Counted from the first letter of the stretch, positions 30,969-40,180 are shown. The stretch is 64,000 nucleotides of DNA from Burkholderiaceae bacterium (GCA_023150375.1 JAKLLA010000011.1:78703-142702); one strand, 5' to 3'. Notes: a model not told the origin generated them from the letters alone. A program made the numbers and translations.

Positions 30969-32186
30969 TCAGGGCTGGTGCGCCCAGGTGCTGTCGTCCA
31001 CCGGGTCGCCTGCGTCGAGGCCGCCGCCGGGGTCGCGCGGGCAGGCGGCGTCGGCCGGCACGACGAGGAAGTTCTGGTCGCCCAGCGGCGTGCGCACGTC
31101 GACCTGGCGGGCCGGATGCTCGGCCGCGTCGATGCGACCGTTGCCGTCGTGGTCGGCGCTGTAGCGGCAGACGCGATAGGCGTCGCGGCCTTCGGCGGCG
31201 ATCGTCCAGCCGCGTGGCTGCAGTTCGAGGCGGCCGCTCCAGCGCGGCGGGTTGCCGGCGGGCTGCACCACGCAGAGCCAGCGCACCACGCTCTGCAGCG
31301 TGGCCGCGGGCGGCACGCCGGCCGGGGCGTCGTCGGTGCACTCCCAGGCCGGCTCGGGGTGGCCGCGGCTGTCGAGCTGCAGCCGCAGGTCGAGGTCCAT
31401 CGCCAGGCCCAGCGGCTGCTCCGGATCGGGCAGGTCGGGCGGCGGGTGGGCGGTGGCGAAGCGCACCACGCCGCCGACCAGCAGACCCGACAGGGCCTCG
31501 CAGTCGCCCAGGTCGGCGGCGGTCAGGGCGTCCACTGCCAGGCCGGCCGGTGTGCGGCAGCGCTGGCGCACCTCGGCGCTGACGGCGTCGACGATCCAGG
31601 CGCGTGTGCCGCCGGCATCGGGCTTGAGCAGCACCCGACCGTCGGGCAGGGTGCGGGCGTCGGGCGGCAGCAGCGGATGGCGGCCGAAGGCGCCGCCGGG
31701 GCGGCCGTCGTCCCGGCGCAGCAGCAGTGCGCCCACCAGCACCGGATCGACGGCGGCGATCAGGCCTGGCAGGACGAACTGGCGCGCCTGGCCGTGGCGG
31801 TCGCTCCAGGCCACCTGCAGGCGCAGCGCCTTGAGGGGCAGGTCCGGGTGCGTGTCGACCTGCTGCGCCAGCGTGAACGGACCCGGTTCGGCCACGCCGG
31901 GCCATTCGGCGGCCGGGCGGGTGGCGATCGCGGCCCAGCTGTCGGCCCCCTGCAGGCGGCGGTAGCTGCGCAGGCGCTCCATTTCCTGCTCGGCCAGGCG
32001 CAGGGCCACGGCGCGCTGGCGCGCCAGCTCGCTGCCCAGGCGCAGCTGGCCGTGCAGGCGCAGCAGCGCCGCGCTGCCCAGCCCCAGCAGGGCGACGGCT
32101 ACCAGCAGCTCGATCAGCCCGGCGCCCCGGCGTGCGCGACGGGGGCGAGGGGCGCGACGATGCGGGGCGGGGTCGGCCGGTCTCAT
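30969..32186 (-). CDS. PilV-like minor pilin with an EF-hand loop
   Basis: 405 residues, about twice the usual size of PilV. The class III leader ends RRGAG before LIELLVAVALLGLG, giving prepilin peptidase cleavage at Gly and the hydrophobic helix with Glu near +5. The C-terminal two thirds is an added domain with several Cys. It contains DHDGNGRIDAAE at about 345-356 (31119-31154), a perfect 12-residue EF-hand calcium loop with D1, D3, N5, G6, I8 and E12. The ATG overlaps the end of the PilX-like gene. Last gene of the minor pilin operon. Confidence 0.82.
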   Translation of the reverse strand: MRPADPAPHRRAPRPRRARRGAGLIELLVAVALLGLGSAALLRLHGQLRLGSELARQRAVALRLAEQEMERLRSYRRLQGADSWAAIATRPAAEWPGVAEPGPFTLAQQVDTHPDLPLKALRLQVAWSDRHGQARQFVLPGLIAAVDPVLVGALLLRRDDGRPGGAFGRHPLLPPDARTLPDGRVLLKPDAGGTRAWIVDAVSAEVRQRCRTPAGLAVDALTAADLGDCEALSGLLVGGVVRFATAHPPPDLPDPEQPLGLAMDLDLRLQLDSRGHPEPAWECTDDAPAGVPPAATLQSVVRWLCVVQPAGNPPRWSGRLELQPRGWTIAAEGRDAYRVCRYSADHDGNGRIDAAEHPARQVDVRTPLGDQNFLVVPADAACPRDPGGGLDAGDPVDDSTWAHQP

Positions 32187-33439
32187 CGGTTGTCGAAGTC
32201 CTGCCAGCTGCCGGGCACCGGCAGGTACAGGCCGGGCAGGTCGCGCAGGCGCAGCAGCACGCTGCGGTCGTGCCGCAGCCACAGCGGTCCGGCCAGCCGG
32301 GCGTCCCCCAGGCTGATCGCCGCACCCTGCAGCCCGGCCGACGCGCCGGCGCTGGCCTGCCAGTCGATCGCATCGGCGATCAGCAGCCCGTGCAGCTGCA
32401 GAGCGCCGGCCAGGCGGGCCTGGCCACGCACCCGCAGCAGCAGCGGCCGCTGCGCATCGCCCCATTGCGCCGGGCCGGTGAGCTGCAGGTCGCCGTCCAG
32501 CCAGAGGCTGCGCCGTCCCTGGGCCAGCGCCGCCTCCACGGCCGTGCCGTCACAGCCGCTGCGGCAGTCCAGGCGCTGCCAGCCCGGCAGGCCGGCCACC
32601 GTGTCGGCCGCCAGGCCGAACAGGCGGCGCAGCTGCGCATCGGCCGACCCCGCGAGGCTGGGGTCCTGCGCCACCCAGGTCTGTGCGGCGGGGCGACCGG
32701 GCGGCCCGAGCAGGCGGGTCCGGGGGTCGAGCGTGACCGCCGCGCCGGCCTGCAGCACGAGGCCGCCGCCGGCCGGATCCTCATGCTGCAGGGTGACGCC
32801 GTCTTCCACCGTCACCCTGCCGCCGGCCTGCAGCGCCGCGCCGGGCAGGTGCAGCAAGGCGCCCAGCGGCTGCAGCAGCTGGCGCAGCGTGACGCGGGCA
32901 TCCGGCGCAGCGTCACCGCCGCAGTCGCGGCCGACGCTGCTGCAGCCGGTCACGCTCAGGCGCAGGCTGCCGGGCCGCGGACCCGGCGCCAGGGACAGGG
33001 CGAAGGCCGGCCGGTCGCCGGGAGAGGTGGCCGGGTCGGGCGCGCTCGAGACCGCCGCGCCGGCGGCCGGGCAGAGGCATTGCCAGCCCTGGCCGTCGTG
33101 CACGCAGGCCGGCCGGACGGCGGCCGCGCGGAGCTCGCCCGTGGCCGGGTCGAGGTCGAGCCAGCGTTCGCGCAGGCTGGTCGGCGTGCTGCCCGGTGTC
33201 GGCGCGACCGGCTCGCAGCCGGCGTCGAGCGGCCCCGGATGGTTCAGGCGCACCAGCAGCCAGTCGCGGCCGGCTTCCGCCGCGTGCAGCGCCAGCGCGC
33301 TGCGCAGTTGCAGGGCGGCGCTGCGCTGCTCGAAGATCAGCGCGCGGTGGCTGTAGAGCAGGGCCAGCGCCAGCCCGGCCAGCAGCACCAGCAGCAGCGC
33401 GAGCATGCTGCCGCCCGCTTCAGCCCGGCGGGCAGGCAC
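32183..33439 (-). CDS. PilX-like minor pilin-related protein
   Basis: 418 residues from GTG at 33439, chosen because GAGGAG lies 7 bases before it and because this start includes a basic leader (PARRAEAGG) before the helix SMLALLLVLLAGLALALLYS; the ATG at 33406 would remove the leader. The helix carries no Glu at +5, as in PilX/GspK-like tip pilins. The rest is a large, Cys-containing, beta-rich domain with the ALHAAEAGRD motif typical of PilX after the helix. It overlaps pilW by 20 bases. Confidence 0.78.
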   Translation of the reverse strand: MPARRAEAGGSMLALLLVLLAGLALALLYSHRALIFEQRSAALQLRSALALHAAEAGRDWLLVRLNHPGPLDAGCEPVAPTPGSTPTSLRERWLDLDPATGELRAAAVRPACVHDGQGWQCLCPAAGAAVSSAPDPATSPGDRPAFALSLAPGPRPGSLRLSVTGCSSVGRDCGGDAAPDARVTLRQLLQPLGALLHLPGAALQAGGRVTVEDGVTLQHEDPAGGGLVLQAGAAVTLDPRTRLLGPPGRPAAQTWVAQDPSLAGSADAQLRRLFGLAADTVAGLPGWQRLDCRSGCDGTAVEAALAQGRRSLWLDGDLQLTGPAQWGDAQRPLLLRVRGQARLAGALQLHGLLIADAIDWQASAGASAGLQGAAISLGDARLAGPLWLRHDRSVLLRLRDLPGLYLPVPGSWQDFDNR

Positions 33440-34160
33440 CTTGCAGCTCCTCGTTGCGCAGGCGCAGGCGGTGGCCCAGGCTGCGGCGCAGCCCGGGCTC
33501 GCGCGGATCGCCGGCCTCGATCCAGATGCTGACCTGGCGCAGCCACAAGCGGGGCGGGCAGTCCGCATCGTCGGGATCGTCGCAGCGCGGCAGCGGGCAG
33601 TGCGCGAGCAGGTCGATGGCCTGGGCCTCGTGGCGCAGCACCAGGGCGGTGACGCGCAGCTGGGCCGGATCGGTCAGGGCCTGCCACTGGTCGCCCTGGC
33701 CGGGCGCAACGGCACTGCCCGCGACGCGCCACTCCAGTGCCCCGCTGCCGGGGTTCAGGCGCAGTCCGAAGTGTTCGTTGGCGTCGGCCCGGTCGTTCTC
33801 GACCGCATCCCGGCTGTAGGCATGGCCGACCGCGCTGCCGCTTTCGCCCGCGGCCGGGTACAGGCCGCGGTAGGGGTTCGGCGCCGGTGCCGGCGCCGCC
33901 GGGTCGCCGCTCCAGACGCCGCGCTCGGCCTGGCCCCAGTGGCCGGCGCGGCGCAGATCGCGGGCGAGCAGGTCGACCACCGCGCGCAACTCCTGGCCGA
34001 GGCGGGCTTCGGCCAGCAGGCGGCGCTGCTCGCCCAGGTGCTCGACCACCCAGGCGCCGATCCCCGCCACCAGTAGCAGGCCGAAGGCCAGCGCCAGCAT
34101 CGTCTCGACCAGGCTGAAGCCCTGGCCTTGCCGGGGCCGAAGGGGGAGGGTGCGTCTCAC
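33420..34160 (-). CDS. PilW-like minor pilin
   Basis: 246 residues. GTG start overlapping the previous stop (GTGA). The leader ends RQGQG before FSLVETMLALAFGLLLVAGIGAW, with Glu at +5. DLLARDLRRAGHWG after the helix is the PilW hallmark. Cys pairs near the C-terminus (HCPLPRC, DCPP, ACPPG) suggest disulfides. Confidence 0.86.
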   Translation of the reverse strand: MRRTLPLRPRQGQGFSLVETMLALAFGLLLVAGIGAWVVEHLGEQRRLLAEARLGQELRAVVDLLARDLRRAGHWGQAERGVWSGDPAAPAPAPNPYRGLYPAAGESGSAVGHAYSRDAVENDRADANEHFGLRLNPGSGALEWRVAGSAVAPGQGDQWQALTDPAQLRVTALVLRHEAQAIDLLAHCPLPRCDDPDDADCPPRLWLRQVSIWIEAGDPREPGLRRSLGHRLRLRNEELQGACPPG

Positions 34161-34642
34161 GGCTGGTTCCAGCAGCGGCGGTTGGCCGCGGCATCGTTGT
34201 CGAAGGCGTCGCTGGGGCCGGAGCTGTGGCGGATCACGCCGCCTTGCACCTGCACGCGCAGGAAGGTGCAGGGGCTGTCGGCGCGCTGGTCGCCCAGGGC
34301 CTGGGCGGTGGCGCTGTAGGCGCTGGTTTCGCTGCCCGTCGCAGTGGCCGTGGCCAGGCGGTAGTGGCCGCCGGGCGTGGTGTCGGCCAGCCCCAGTCCG
34401 CCGTGGCCGAGCGTGCCGGTGTAGGTCGGCTGTTCGGCACGGCGGCGCTCCTGGGCCTGCTGGATCGTCGCCAATGCGGTGAGGGCCTCGGCGCGACGCA
34501 GGCGGCGCAGCTGCTGCTGGTAGGACGGCAGTGCGAGGGTGGCCAGGATCGCGAGCAGCAGCACGACCGACAGCAGCTCGACGGTGGTGAAGGCGCGTCG
34601 GCGGCTCCGGCGGCCGGTCGCGCAGGCGGGCTTGTTCAGCAT
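34157..34642 (-). CDS. Type IV pilin-like protein (PilE type)
   Basis: 161 residues. Basic leader RRSRRRA before FTTVELLSVVLLLAILATLALPSYQ. The residue before the cleavage site is Ala rather than the usual Gly. The helix, the ALTALATIQQAQERR segment and two Cys near the C-terminus fit minor PilE pilins. Overlaps fimT-like gene by 7 bases. Confidence 0.84.
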   Translation of the reverse strand: MLNKPACATGRRSRRRAFTTVELLSVVLLLAILATLALPSYQQQLRRLRRAEALTALATIQQAQERRRAEQPTYTGTLGHGGLGLADTTPGGHYRLATATATGSETSAYSATAQALGDQRADSPCTFLRVQVQGGVIRHSSGPSDAFDNDAAANRRCWNQP

Positions 34643-35247
34643 GGCGGTACCCCGCCGATCGAGGCGCCGGGCGTGCAGACGCGCACCCGCCCGAGCAGGT
34701 TGACCACGTGGCGCAGGCGCTGGCCGTCCATCGTGCTCAGCTCCCAGCTGCCGGTGGGCGTCAGGGTGCCCTGGCGCGGATCCAGGCGCATCGAGGCCAC
34801 GTTGGCCTGCACGCCGACGCGGCTGTCCGCGGGCAGCCAGACCTGGCGCAGGGGCTCGCTGCCGTTGTCGCAGGCCACCGGCTCGGCCGGGTCGCCGCTG
34901 GGGCGGCAGCTGCCGGCCGCGCCGGCATGCAGCACCCAGCCGCTGCCGGCGGCCGACTGCAGCCAGCTGATGCGCAGCGCCTCGTGACGGGCCACCGCAC
35001 TGGCGCGCAGCCATTGCAGGTCGGCGAGCAGCTGGGCCGAGTGGCCGAGCAGGTGACGGCGCAGCAGGAAGCCCTGGAAGGACGGCAGTCCCGCGACCAG
35101 CAGCGCGGCGAGCAGGCTGCCGACCACCAACAGTTCGAGCAGCGTCAGTCCCCGGGCCGTGCGAGGGCACTTGCGGTCGCGAGCCGGTCGGCGGCCGGTC
35201 GGCCGCAGGGGATCGGGCTGCAGGTGCAGGAACGGGCGCGCGGTCAT
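34636..35247 (-). CDS. GspH/FimT-like pseudopilin
   Basis: 203 residues. Leader ends CPRTARG before LTLLELLVVGSLLAALLVAGLPSF, and the segment LLADLQWLRASAVARHEALRISW is the GspH/FimT signature. First gene of the five-gene operon fimT-pilE-pilW-pilX-pilV, all overlapping. These proteins are thought to form the priming tip of a type IV pilus; the pilus motor and major pilin genes are not in the window. Confidence 0.86.
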   Translation of the reverse strand: MTARPFLHLQPDPLRPTGRRPARDRKCPRTARGLTLLELLVVGSLLAALLVAGLPSFQGFLLRRHLLGHSAQLLADLQWLRASAVARHEALRISWLQSAAGSGWVLHAGAAGSCRPSGDPAEPVACDNGSEPLRQVWLPADSRVGVQANVASMRLDPRQGTLTPTGSWELSTMDGQRLRHVVNLLGRVRVCTPGASIGGVPPC

Positions 35248-35324
35248 GACGTCGACGGGCGGGCTCGAAGGGCCCTGCCAGTCTAGGCAGACGCGCGCCG
35301 GTCGGCTGTCCCCACGAAGGGGGA

Positions 35325-35768
35325 TCAGATCTCCTGGATCAGCCGGCTGAAGGCGTCGACGTCCTCGAACTCGCGGTATACCGAGGCGAAGCGCACGTAG
35401 GCCACCTTGTCGAGGCGGGCCAGCTCGCGCATCACCAGCTCGCCGATGCCGGTGGTGGAGACCTCGCTGGCACCGCTGGAGTACAGCTGGGCCTCGATGC
35501 GCGCCAGCGCCGCGTCGATCAGGTCGACGCTGACGTGGCGTTTGCGCAGCGCCAGCATCATCGAGGCACGCAGCTTCTCGCGGCTGAACTCGACGCGTTC
35601 GCCGTTCTTCTTCACCACCATCGGCATGCTCAGCTCGGCGCGCTCGTAGGTGGTGAAGCGCTTGTCGCAGGCGCTGCAGCGACGCCGCCGGCGGATCGAG
35701 TCGCCCTCGTCGGAGGCGCGGGTCTCGACGACGGCGGTGTCGGCGTGGCCGCAGTAGGGGCAGCGCAT
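35325..35768 (-). CDS. nrdR: Transcriptional repressor NrdR
   Basis: 147 residues. Zinc ribbon [15 protein letters not shown] with second pair CSACDKRF, then an ATP-cone ([19 protein letters not shown] onward) that senses ATP/dATP. It represses ribonucleotide reductase genes. It lies 42 bases after glyA, a frequent glyA-nrdR arrangement upstream of rib genes. Confidence 0.96.
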   Translation of the reverse strand: MRCPYCGHADTAVVETRASDEGDSIRRRRRCSACDKRFTTYERAELSMPMVVKKNGERVEFSREKLRASMMLALRKRHVSVDLIDAALARIEAQLYSSGASEVSTTGIGELVMRELARLDKVAYVRFASVYREFEDVDAFSRLIQEI

Positions 35769-35810
35769 GGCGTCAGCGAGGCCGGCGCGGACGCCGGCAC
35801 GGGGTGGGGG

Positions 35811-37061
35811 TCACTGGTAGACCGGGAAGTCGCGCGTGAGTTGCGCCACCTGTGCCTTGACACGCTCGATCACGGCCTCGTCGTGGGGCGCGTCCAGCAC
35901 GTCGGCGATCAGGTTGGCGACCTGGCGGGCCTGCTCTTCCTTGAATCCGCGCGTGGTGAAGGCCGGGCTGCCCAGACGGATGCCGCTGGTGACCATCGGC
36001 TTCTGCGGGTCGTTGGGGATGCCGTTCTTGTTGCAGGTCATGTGGGCACGGCCCAGCAGCGCCTCGGCTTCCTTGCCGGTCAGGCCCTTGGGACGCAGGT
36101 CGACCAGCATCACATGGCTTTCGGTGCGGCCGCTGACGATGCGCAGGCCGCGTGCGATCAGCGTTTCGGCCATCGCCGCGGCGTTCTTCACCACCTGCTC
36201 CTGGTAGGCCTTGAACGCGGGCTGCAGCGCTTCCTGGAAGGCCACCGCCTTGGCAGCGATCACGTGCATCAGCGGGCCGCCCTGGATGCCGGGGAAGATC
36301 GCGGAGTTGATCTTCTTGGCGATTTCTTCGCCGCGCATCAGGATCAGCCCGCCACGCGGGCCACGCAGCGTCTTGTGCGTGGTGGTGGTGACGACGTCGG
36401 CATGCGGCACCGGGTTCGGATAGACGCCGGCGGCGATCAGGCCGGCGTAGTGCGCCATGTCCACCATGAAGTACGCGCCCACCGCCTTGGCCACGCGGGC
36501 GAAGCGCTCGAAGTCGATGCGCAGCGCAAACGCCGAGGCGCCGGCGATGATCAGCCTGGGCTTGTGCTCGTGGGCCAGGCGCTCCATCGCGTCGTAGTCG
36601 ATGTCTTCCTGCGCGTTCAGGCCGTAGGAGACGACCTTGAACCACTTGCCCGACATGTTCAGCGGCATGCCGTGGGTCAGGTGGCCGCCTTCGGCCAGGC
36701 TCAGGCCCATGATGGTGTCGCCGGGCTGCAGCAGACCGAAGAACACTGCCTGGTTGGCCTGCGAGCCGGAGTTCGGCTGCACGTTGGCGAACTCGGCGCC
36801 GAAGAGCTGCTTGGCGCGGTCGATGGCGAGCTGCTCGACCACGTCGACATGCTCGCAGCCGCCGTAGTAGCGCTTGCCGGGGTAGCCCTCGGCGTACTTG
36901 TTGGTGAGCTGCGAGCCCTGCGCGGCCATCACGGCCGGGCTGGTGTAGTTCTCGCTGGCGATCAGCTCGATGTGCTCTTCCTGGCGACGCACCTCGGCGT
37001 CGATGGCGGCGGTGATCTCGGGATCGATGGCGGCCAGGGTGTGGGTGGCGCGTTCGAACAT
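35811..37061 (-). CDS. glyA: Serine hydroxymethyltransferase
   Basis: 416 residues from MFERATHT; an upstream in-frame Met would put the riboswitch in coding sequence. Motifs: [52 protein letters not shown] and the PLP Lys in [14 protein letters not shown]. It converts serine and tetrahydrofolate to glycine and methylene-tetrahydrofolate. The leader carries a ZTP-riboswitch-like aptamer, which fits a one-carbon enzyme. Confidence 0.97.
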   Translation of the reverse strand: MFERATHTLAAIDPEITAAIDAEVRRQEEHIELIASENYTSPAVMAAQGSQLTNKYAEGYPGKRYYGGCEHVDVVEQLAIDRAKQLFGAEFANVQPNSGSQANQAVFFGLLQPGDTIMGLSLAEGGHLTHGMPLNMSGKWFKVVSYGLNAQEDIDYDAMERLAHEHKPRLIIAGASAFALRIDFERFARVAKAVGAYFMVDMAHYAGLIAAGVYPNPVPHADVVTTTTHKTLRGPRGGLILMRGEEIAKKINSAIFPGIQGGPLMHVIAAKAVAFQEALQPAFKAYQEQVVKNAAAMAETLIARGLRIVSGRTESHVMLVDLRPKGLTGKEAEALLGRAHMTCNKNGIPNDPQKPMVTSGIRLGSPAFTTRGFKEEQARQVANLIADVLDAPHDEAVIERVKAQVAQLTRDFPVYQ

Positions 37062-37109
37062 GGGCAGGGTTCCTGTCGAGGATTGCTGGACCCCGGCCGG
37101 TGTCCCGCA

Positions 37110-37130
37110 CGCCGCGCGCGAGGCGCGGCG
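37110..37130 (-). promoter_or_regulatory. Hairpin between ZTP aptamer and glyA
   Basis: A perfect 8-bp stem CGCCGCGC/GCGCGGCG with a 5-base loop lies between the aptamer and the glyA start. It has no T-run. It may be part of the expression platform of the riboswitch. Confidence 0.4.
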
Positions 37131-37152
37131 CAGGAACCCATCGGACAGGGCG

Positions 37153-37270
37153 GCCCAGGCGCACGGCGACGAAACGCCGCGATCCAGACCGATCACCGGC
37201 GGCCGCGCTCCCTGGTGGTCCCCCACCTCAGGCAGCCCGGGTGGCCGCCCTCGAGCGCCAGTTGCGCAGC
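37153..37270 (-). promoter_or_regulatory. ZTP (pfl) riboswitch aptamer upstream of glyA
   Basis: Read on the minus strand, the conserved ZTP parts appear in order: 5' P1 strand CUGCGC (37269-37264), ACUGGCG (37262-37256), hairpin GGUGG-GGGA-CCACC (37227-37214), GGGAGC, 3' P1 strand GCGCGG, then CCG..GCGCCUGGGC (ending 37153). P1 CUGCGC/GCGCGG pairs, with one U-G. The pseudoknot GGCGC (37259-37255) with GCGCC (37162-37158) is perfect. An extra helix GGCGGC/GCUGCC is inserted between ACUGGCG and the GGUGG hairpin. A TAAACT -10-like box (37283-37278) lies just before. ZTP riboswitches control folate-dependent genes. Confidence 0.8.
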
Positions 37271-37305
37271 GCCGCGGAGTTTAACCGCTGACTGCGCCGA
37301 GGGCC

Positions 37306-38241
37306 TTACTGCGCCAGCAGCGCGACGCGCTCGGTCTTGCGCGGGCCGCCCACCGCCGGGGCGGAGGGGGCCATGGGGCTGGCCGCCGGGGCGTCGGTGG
37401 CGACGTTGCCGCCCGCGGGGCTGCGATCCGGGCTGGCCGAGGCCACCGGCGGGACCGGCAGACGGGCCGTGGCGGGTACCGAGCGGCCCTTGATCAACTG
37501 CTGCATGAAGCCCTGTTCGGCCAGCACCTTGAAGGCGTAGCCGCCATCGTCGGTGAGGTTGGCCGCCCCGACGTAGTAACGCAGTCCACCCTCGAGCGAG
37601 CCGGCCCGGGCGATGCAGTCCTTGAGCACCTGCACGCCCACGCGCAGGTTGGTGAGCGGGTCGAAGGCCGCATGGTTGCCGCCGAAGGCCACGTACTTGT
37701 CGTCGTGCACCTTGGTCATCACCTGCATCAGGCCCTGCGCGCCCACCGGGCTCTGTGCGAAGGGGTTGAAGCTGGACTCGATGGCCACGATGGCCAGGAT
37801 CAGCGTGGGCTCGAGGCCGACGCGCTGGCCCAGCGACCAGGCCTCCTGCACCAGGCGGGCGACCGGCTCGGGGGCGACGCGATAGCGCCGCGACAGCCAC
37901 TGCGCCACCACCGCCTGCTGGCGGTTCAGCTCGCTCGGGTCGGCCGCGGTGGCACGCTCGCCAGCGGAGATGTCGCCGGGCTCGAGCAGGTCGGTCTCGT
38001 CCGCCTCCGCCAGGCGATCCTCCTGGCGCTCGAGCAGCCAGCCCAGCGTCTTCTCCTCCAGCGTGGCGCGCACGTCGGCGCGCCCGCCGAGCAGGAAGGC
38101 GGCACTGAGCACCGCCAGGCCGAGCACGGCCAGGCTGTTGTGGCCGACGGCCAGCAGGCCATGGCCAAGGTCCGTCACGAAGACACGCAACGAGACGACG
38201 ACGGCCGACTTCGCACGTGCCCAGGCTCGGAATGCAGGCAT
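37306..38241 (-). CDS. Lytic transglycosylase, SLT domain
   Basis: 311 residues from MPAFRAWARA, with AAAGGAG 5 bases upstream. One membrane helix (about 35-55) anchors the protein. The SLT domain (about 145-260) has catalytic Glu in AIVAIESSFNPFAQSPVGAQGL and the LRVGVQVLKDC / YYVGAANL segments. A Pro/Ala-rich tail of 45 residues follows. It cleaves peptidoglycan strands with anhydro-muramic acid formation. The 3' end lies about 35 bases before the ZTP aptamer of glyA. Confidence 0.9.
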   Translation of the reverse strand: MPAFRAWARAKSAVVVSLRVFVTDLGHGLLAVGHNSLAVLGLAVLSAAFLLGGRADVRATLEEKTLGWLLERQEDRLAEADETDLLEPGDISAGERATAADPSELNRQQAVVAQWLSRRYRVAPEPVARLVQEAWSLGQRVGLEPTLILAIVAIESSFNPFAQSPVGAQGLMQVMTKVHDDKYVAFGGNHAAFDPLTNLRVGVQVLKDCIARAGSLEGGLRYYVGAANLTDDGGYAFKVLAEQGFMQQLIKGRSVPATARLPVPPVASASPDRSPAGGNVATDAPAASPMAPSAPAVGGPRKTERVALLAQ

Positions 38242-38263
38242 GACACTCCTTTCCAGGTCATGG

Positions 38264-38308
38264 GAGGCCGCCGAAGTCCGTCCTGCGGGAGGACGGAAAC
38301 GCTGCCTC
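38264..38308 (-). promoter_or_regulatory. Structured leader of the lytic transglycosylase gene
   Basis: Nested inverted repeat: outer GAGGC/GCCTC (38264-38268, 38304-38308) and inner perfect 8-bp TCCGTCCT/AGGACGGA (38277-38284, 38290-38297). It ends about 22 bases before the start codon, next to the ribosome binding site. Confidence 0.45.
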
Positions 38309-38510
38309 GATAATTCCCGCCACCCTGTCGCACCGTCTGCGGCGGTGTTCGAATCGCACCCTCTGGCTGCGGCGGGACCGGTTGGGTACCCCCTGTGCAG
38401 GTGATTGTTGCACCGCACCAGGATTCCCGTTCATGAAAAACGGGCGGATTCTAGAAGTCGTCAAAATAACCGGTCAACCATGAGCCCTTCGGCTCTTATG
38501 CATCTAAGTG

Positions 38511-40091
38511 ATGAAATACCGCGATCTGCGTGACTTCCTGGCCTCTCTCGAGGCCGCTGGCGAGCTGCTCACCGTCGACGAGCCGGTCTCGGTGCACCTG
38601 GAGATGACGGCGCTGTCGGACCGCGCGCTGCGCGAGCGCGGGCCGGCGCTGTTGTTTCGGGCGCCCTGCGACAGTCACAAACGCTTTCAGCGGGTGTCGG
38701 TTCTGACCAACTTGTTCGGCACACCCGAGCGGGTCGCCCGGGGCATGGGCGTCGAGAGTCTGGCGGCGCTGCGCGAGGTGGGCGAACTGCTGGCCAGCCT
38801 GAAGGAGCCCGAGCCGCCGCGCGGCCTGAAGGACGCCGGCCGGCTGATGCAGATGGCCCGCACCCTCTGGGACATGAAGCCGGCGCGGGTGCGCCGCCCG
38901 GCCTGCCAGGAGGAGCAGTTCGTCGGCGACGAAGTCGACCTGGGCCGCCTGCCGGTGCAGCACTGCTGGCCGGGCGATGCCGCGCCGCTGATCACCTGGG
39001 GGCTGGTGGTCACGCGCGGGCCGCAGTCGGTCCCGCGGCCGCGGCAGCGCCAGAACCTGGGCATCTATCGCCAGCAGGTGATCGGGCCGCGCCAGACCAT
39101 CATGCGCTGGCTGGCGCACCGCGGCGGTGCGCTGGACTTCCGCGAGTTCGCGCTCGCCAACCCGGGGCAGCCCTTCCCGATCGCGGTGGCGCTGGGGGCC
39201 GATCCGGCCACCATCCTGGGGGCGGTGACGCCGGTGCCCGACAGCCTGTCGGAGTACCAGTTCGCCGGCCTGCTGCGCGGCGGTCGCACCGAGCTGGCCG
39301 ACAGCGGCGTGGGCGAGGGGGGGCTGGCGTTGCAGGTGCCTGCCAGCGCGGAGATCGTCCTCGAGGGGCACATTCCGACCGCACCGGCCGGCTGGGAGGG
39401 CCGCAGCGCGCACGGCGTGCCGCTGAAGGAGAAGGGCGGCTACCTGCACGCGCTGGAGGGGCCCTACGGCGACCACACCGGCTACTACAACGAGCAGGAC
39501 TGGTTCCCGGTCTTCGAGGTGCAGCGCCTGACGCAGCGCCGCGAGCCCATCTACCACTCCACCTACACCGGCAAGCCGCCCGACGAGCCGGCGGTGCTGG
39601 GCGTGGCGCTCAACGAAGTCTTCGTCCCCATCCTGCGCCGGCAGTTTCCGGAGATCGTCGACTTCTACCTGCCGCCCGAGGGCTGCAGCTACCGCATGGC
39701 GGTGATCAGCATGAAGAAGGCCTATGCCGGGCATGCCAAGCGGCTGATGTTCGGCCTGTGGAGCTTCCTGCGCCAGTTCATGTACACCAAGTTCATCGTC
39801 GTGGTCGACGACGACATCGACATCCGCTCCTGGCAGGAGGTGATCTGGGCCATCACCACCCGCATGGACCCGGTGCGCGACACCACCCTGGTCGAGCACA
39901 CCCCGATCGACTACCTGGACTTCGCCTCGCCGGTCTCCGGCCTGGGCGGCAAGATGGGCCTGGACGCCACGCACAAGTGGCCCGGAGAAACCCAGCGGGA
40001 ATGGGGCCGCGCGATCACGATGGAGCGTGAGGTGACGCAGCGCATGGATGCACTGTGGGCGAAGCTGACCGCGGCCCCGGGGGCGCAGTGA
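38511..40091 (+). CDS. ubiD: 4-hydroxy-3-polyprenylbenzoate decarboxylase
   Basis: 526 residues; a GTG directly before the ATG is ignored because [10 protein letters not shown] matches the family start. UbiD motifs: [50 protein letters not shown] and [17 protein letters not shown]. It decarboxylates the prenylated 4-hydroxybenzoate ring in ubiquinone synthesis and needs prenyl-FMN from UbiX, whose gene is not in the window. The 266-base intergenic region towards the divergent transglycosylase is unusually AT-rich near 38420-38510 and should hold both promoters. Confidence 0.96.
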   Translation: MKYRDLRDFLASLEAAGELLTVDEPVSVHLEMTALSDRALRERGPALLFRAPCDSHKRFQRVSVLTNLFGTPERVARGMGVESLAALREVGELLASLKEPEPPRGLKDAGRLMQMARTLWDMKPARVRRPACQEEQFVGDEVDLGRLPVQHCWPGDAAPLITWGLVVTRGPQSVPRPRQRQNLGIYRQQVIGPRQTIMRWLAHRGGALDFREFALANPGQPFPIAVALGADPATILGAVTPVPDSLSEYQFAGLLRGGRTELADSGVGEGGLALQVPASAEIVLEGHIPTAPAGWEGRSAHGVPLKEKGGYLHALEGPYGDHTGYYNEQDWFPVFEVQRLTQRREPIYHSTYTGKPPDEPAVLGVALNEVFVPILRRQFPEIVDFYLPPEGCSYRMAVISMKKAYAGHAKRLMFGLWSFLRQFMYTKFIVVVDDDIDIRSWQEVIWAITTRMDPVRDTTLVEHTPIDYLDFASPVSGLGGKMGLDATHKWPGETQREWGRAITMEREVTQRMDALWAKLTAAPGAQ

Positions 40092-40180
40092 ACGCGCTGG
40101 CGGGCGTGGAACGGCATCGCGCTTGCCCGTCAAGGCAAGCCGGTCGATGGTGCCCCGGCCCGTCATAGCGCCGTCCCCCC

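Noticed and set aside
38345..38372. A GTTCGAATC motif followed by a tRNA-3'-end-like stretch
   Set aside because: The T-arm stem does not pair on either side of the loop and no matching acceptor or anticodon arm exists within 90 bases, so it is not a tRNA gene.
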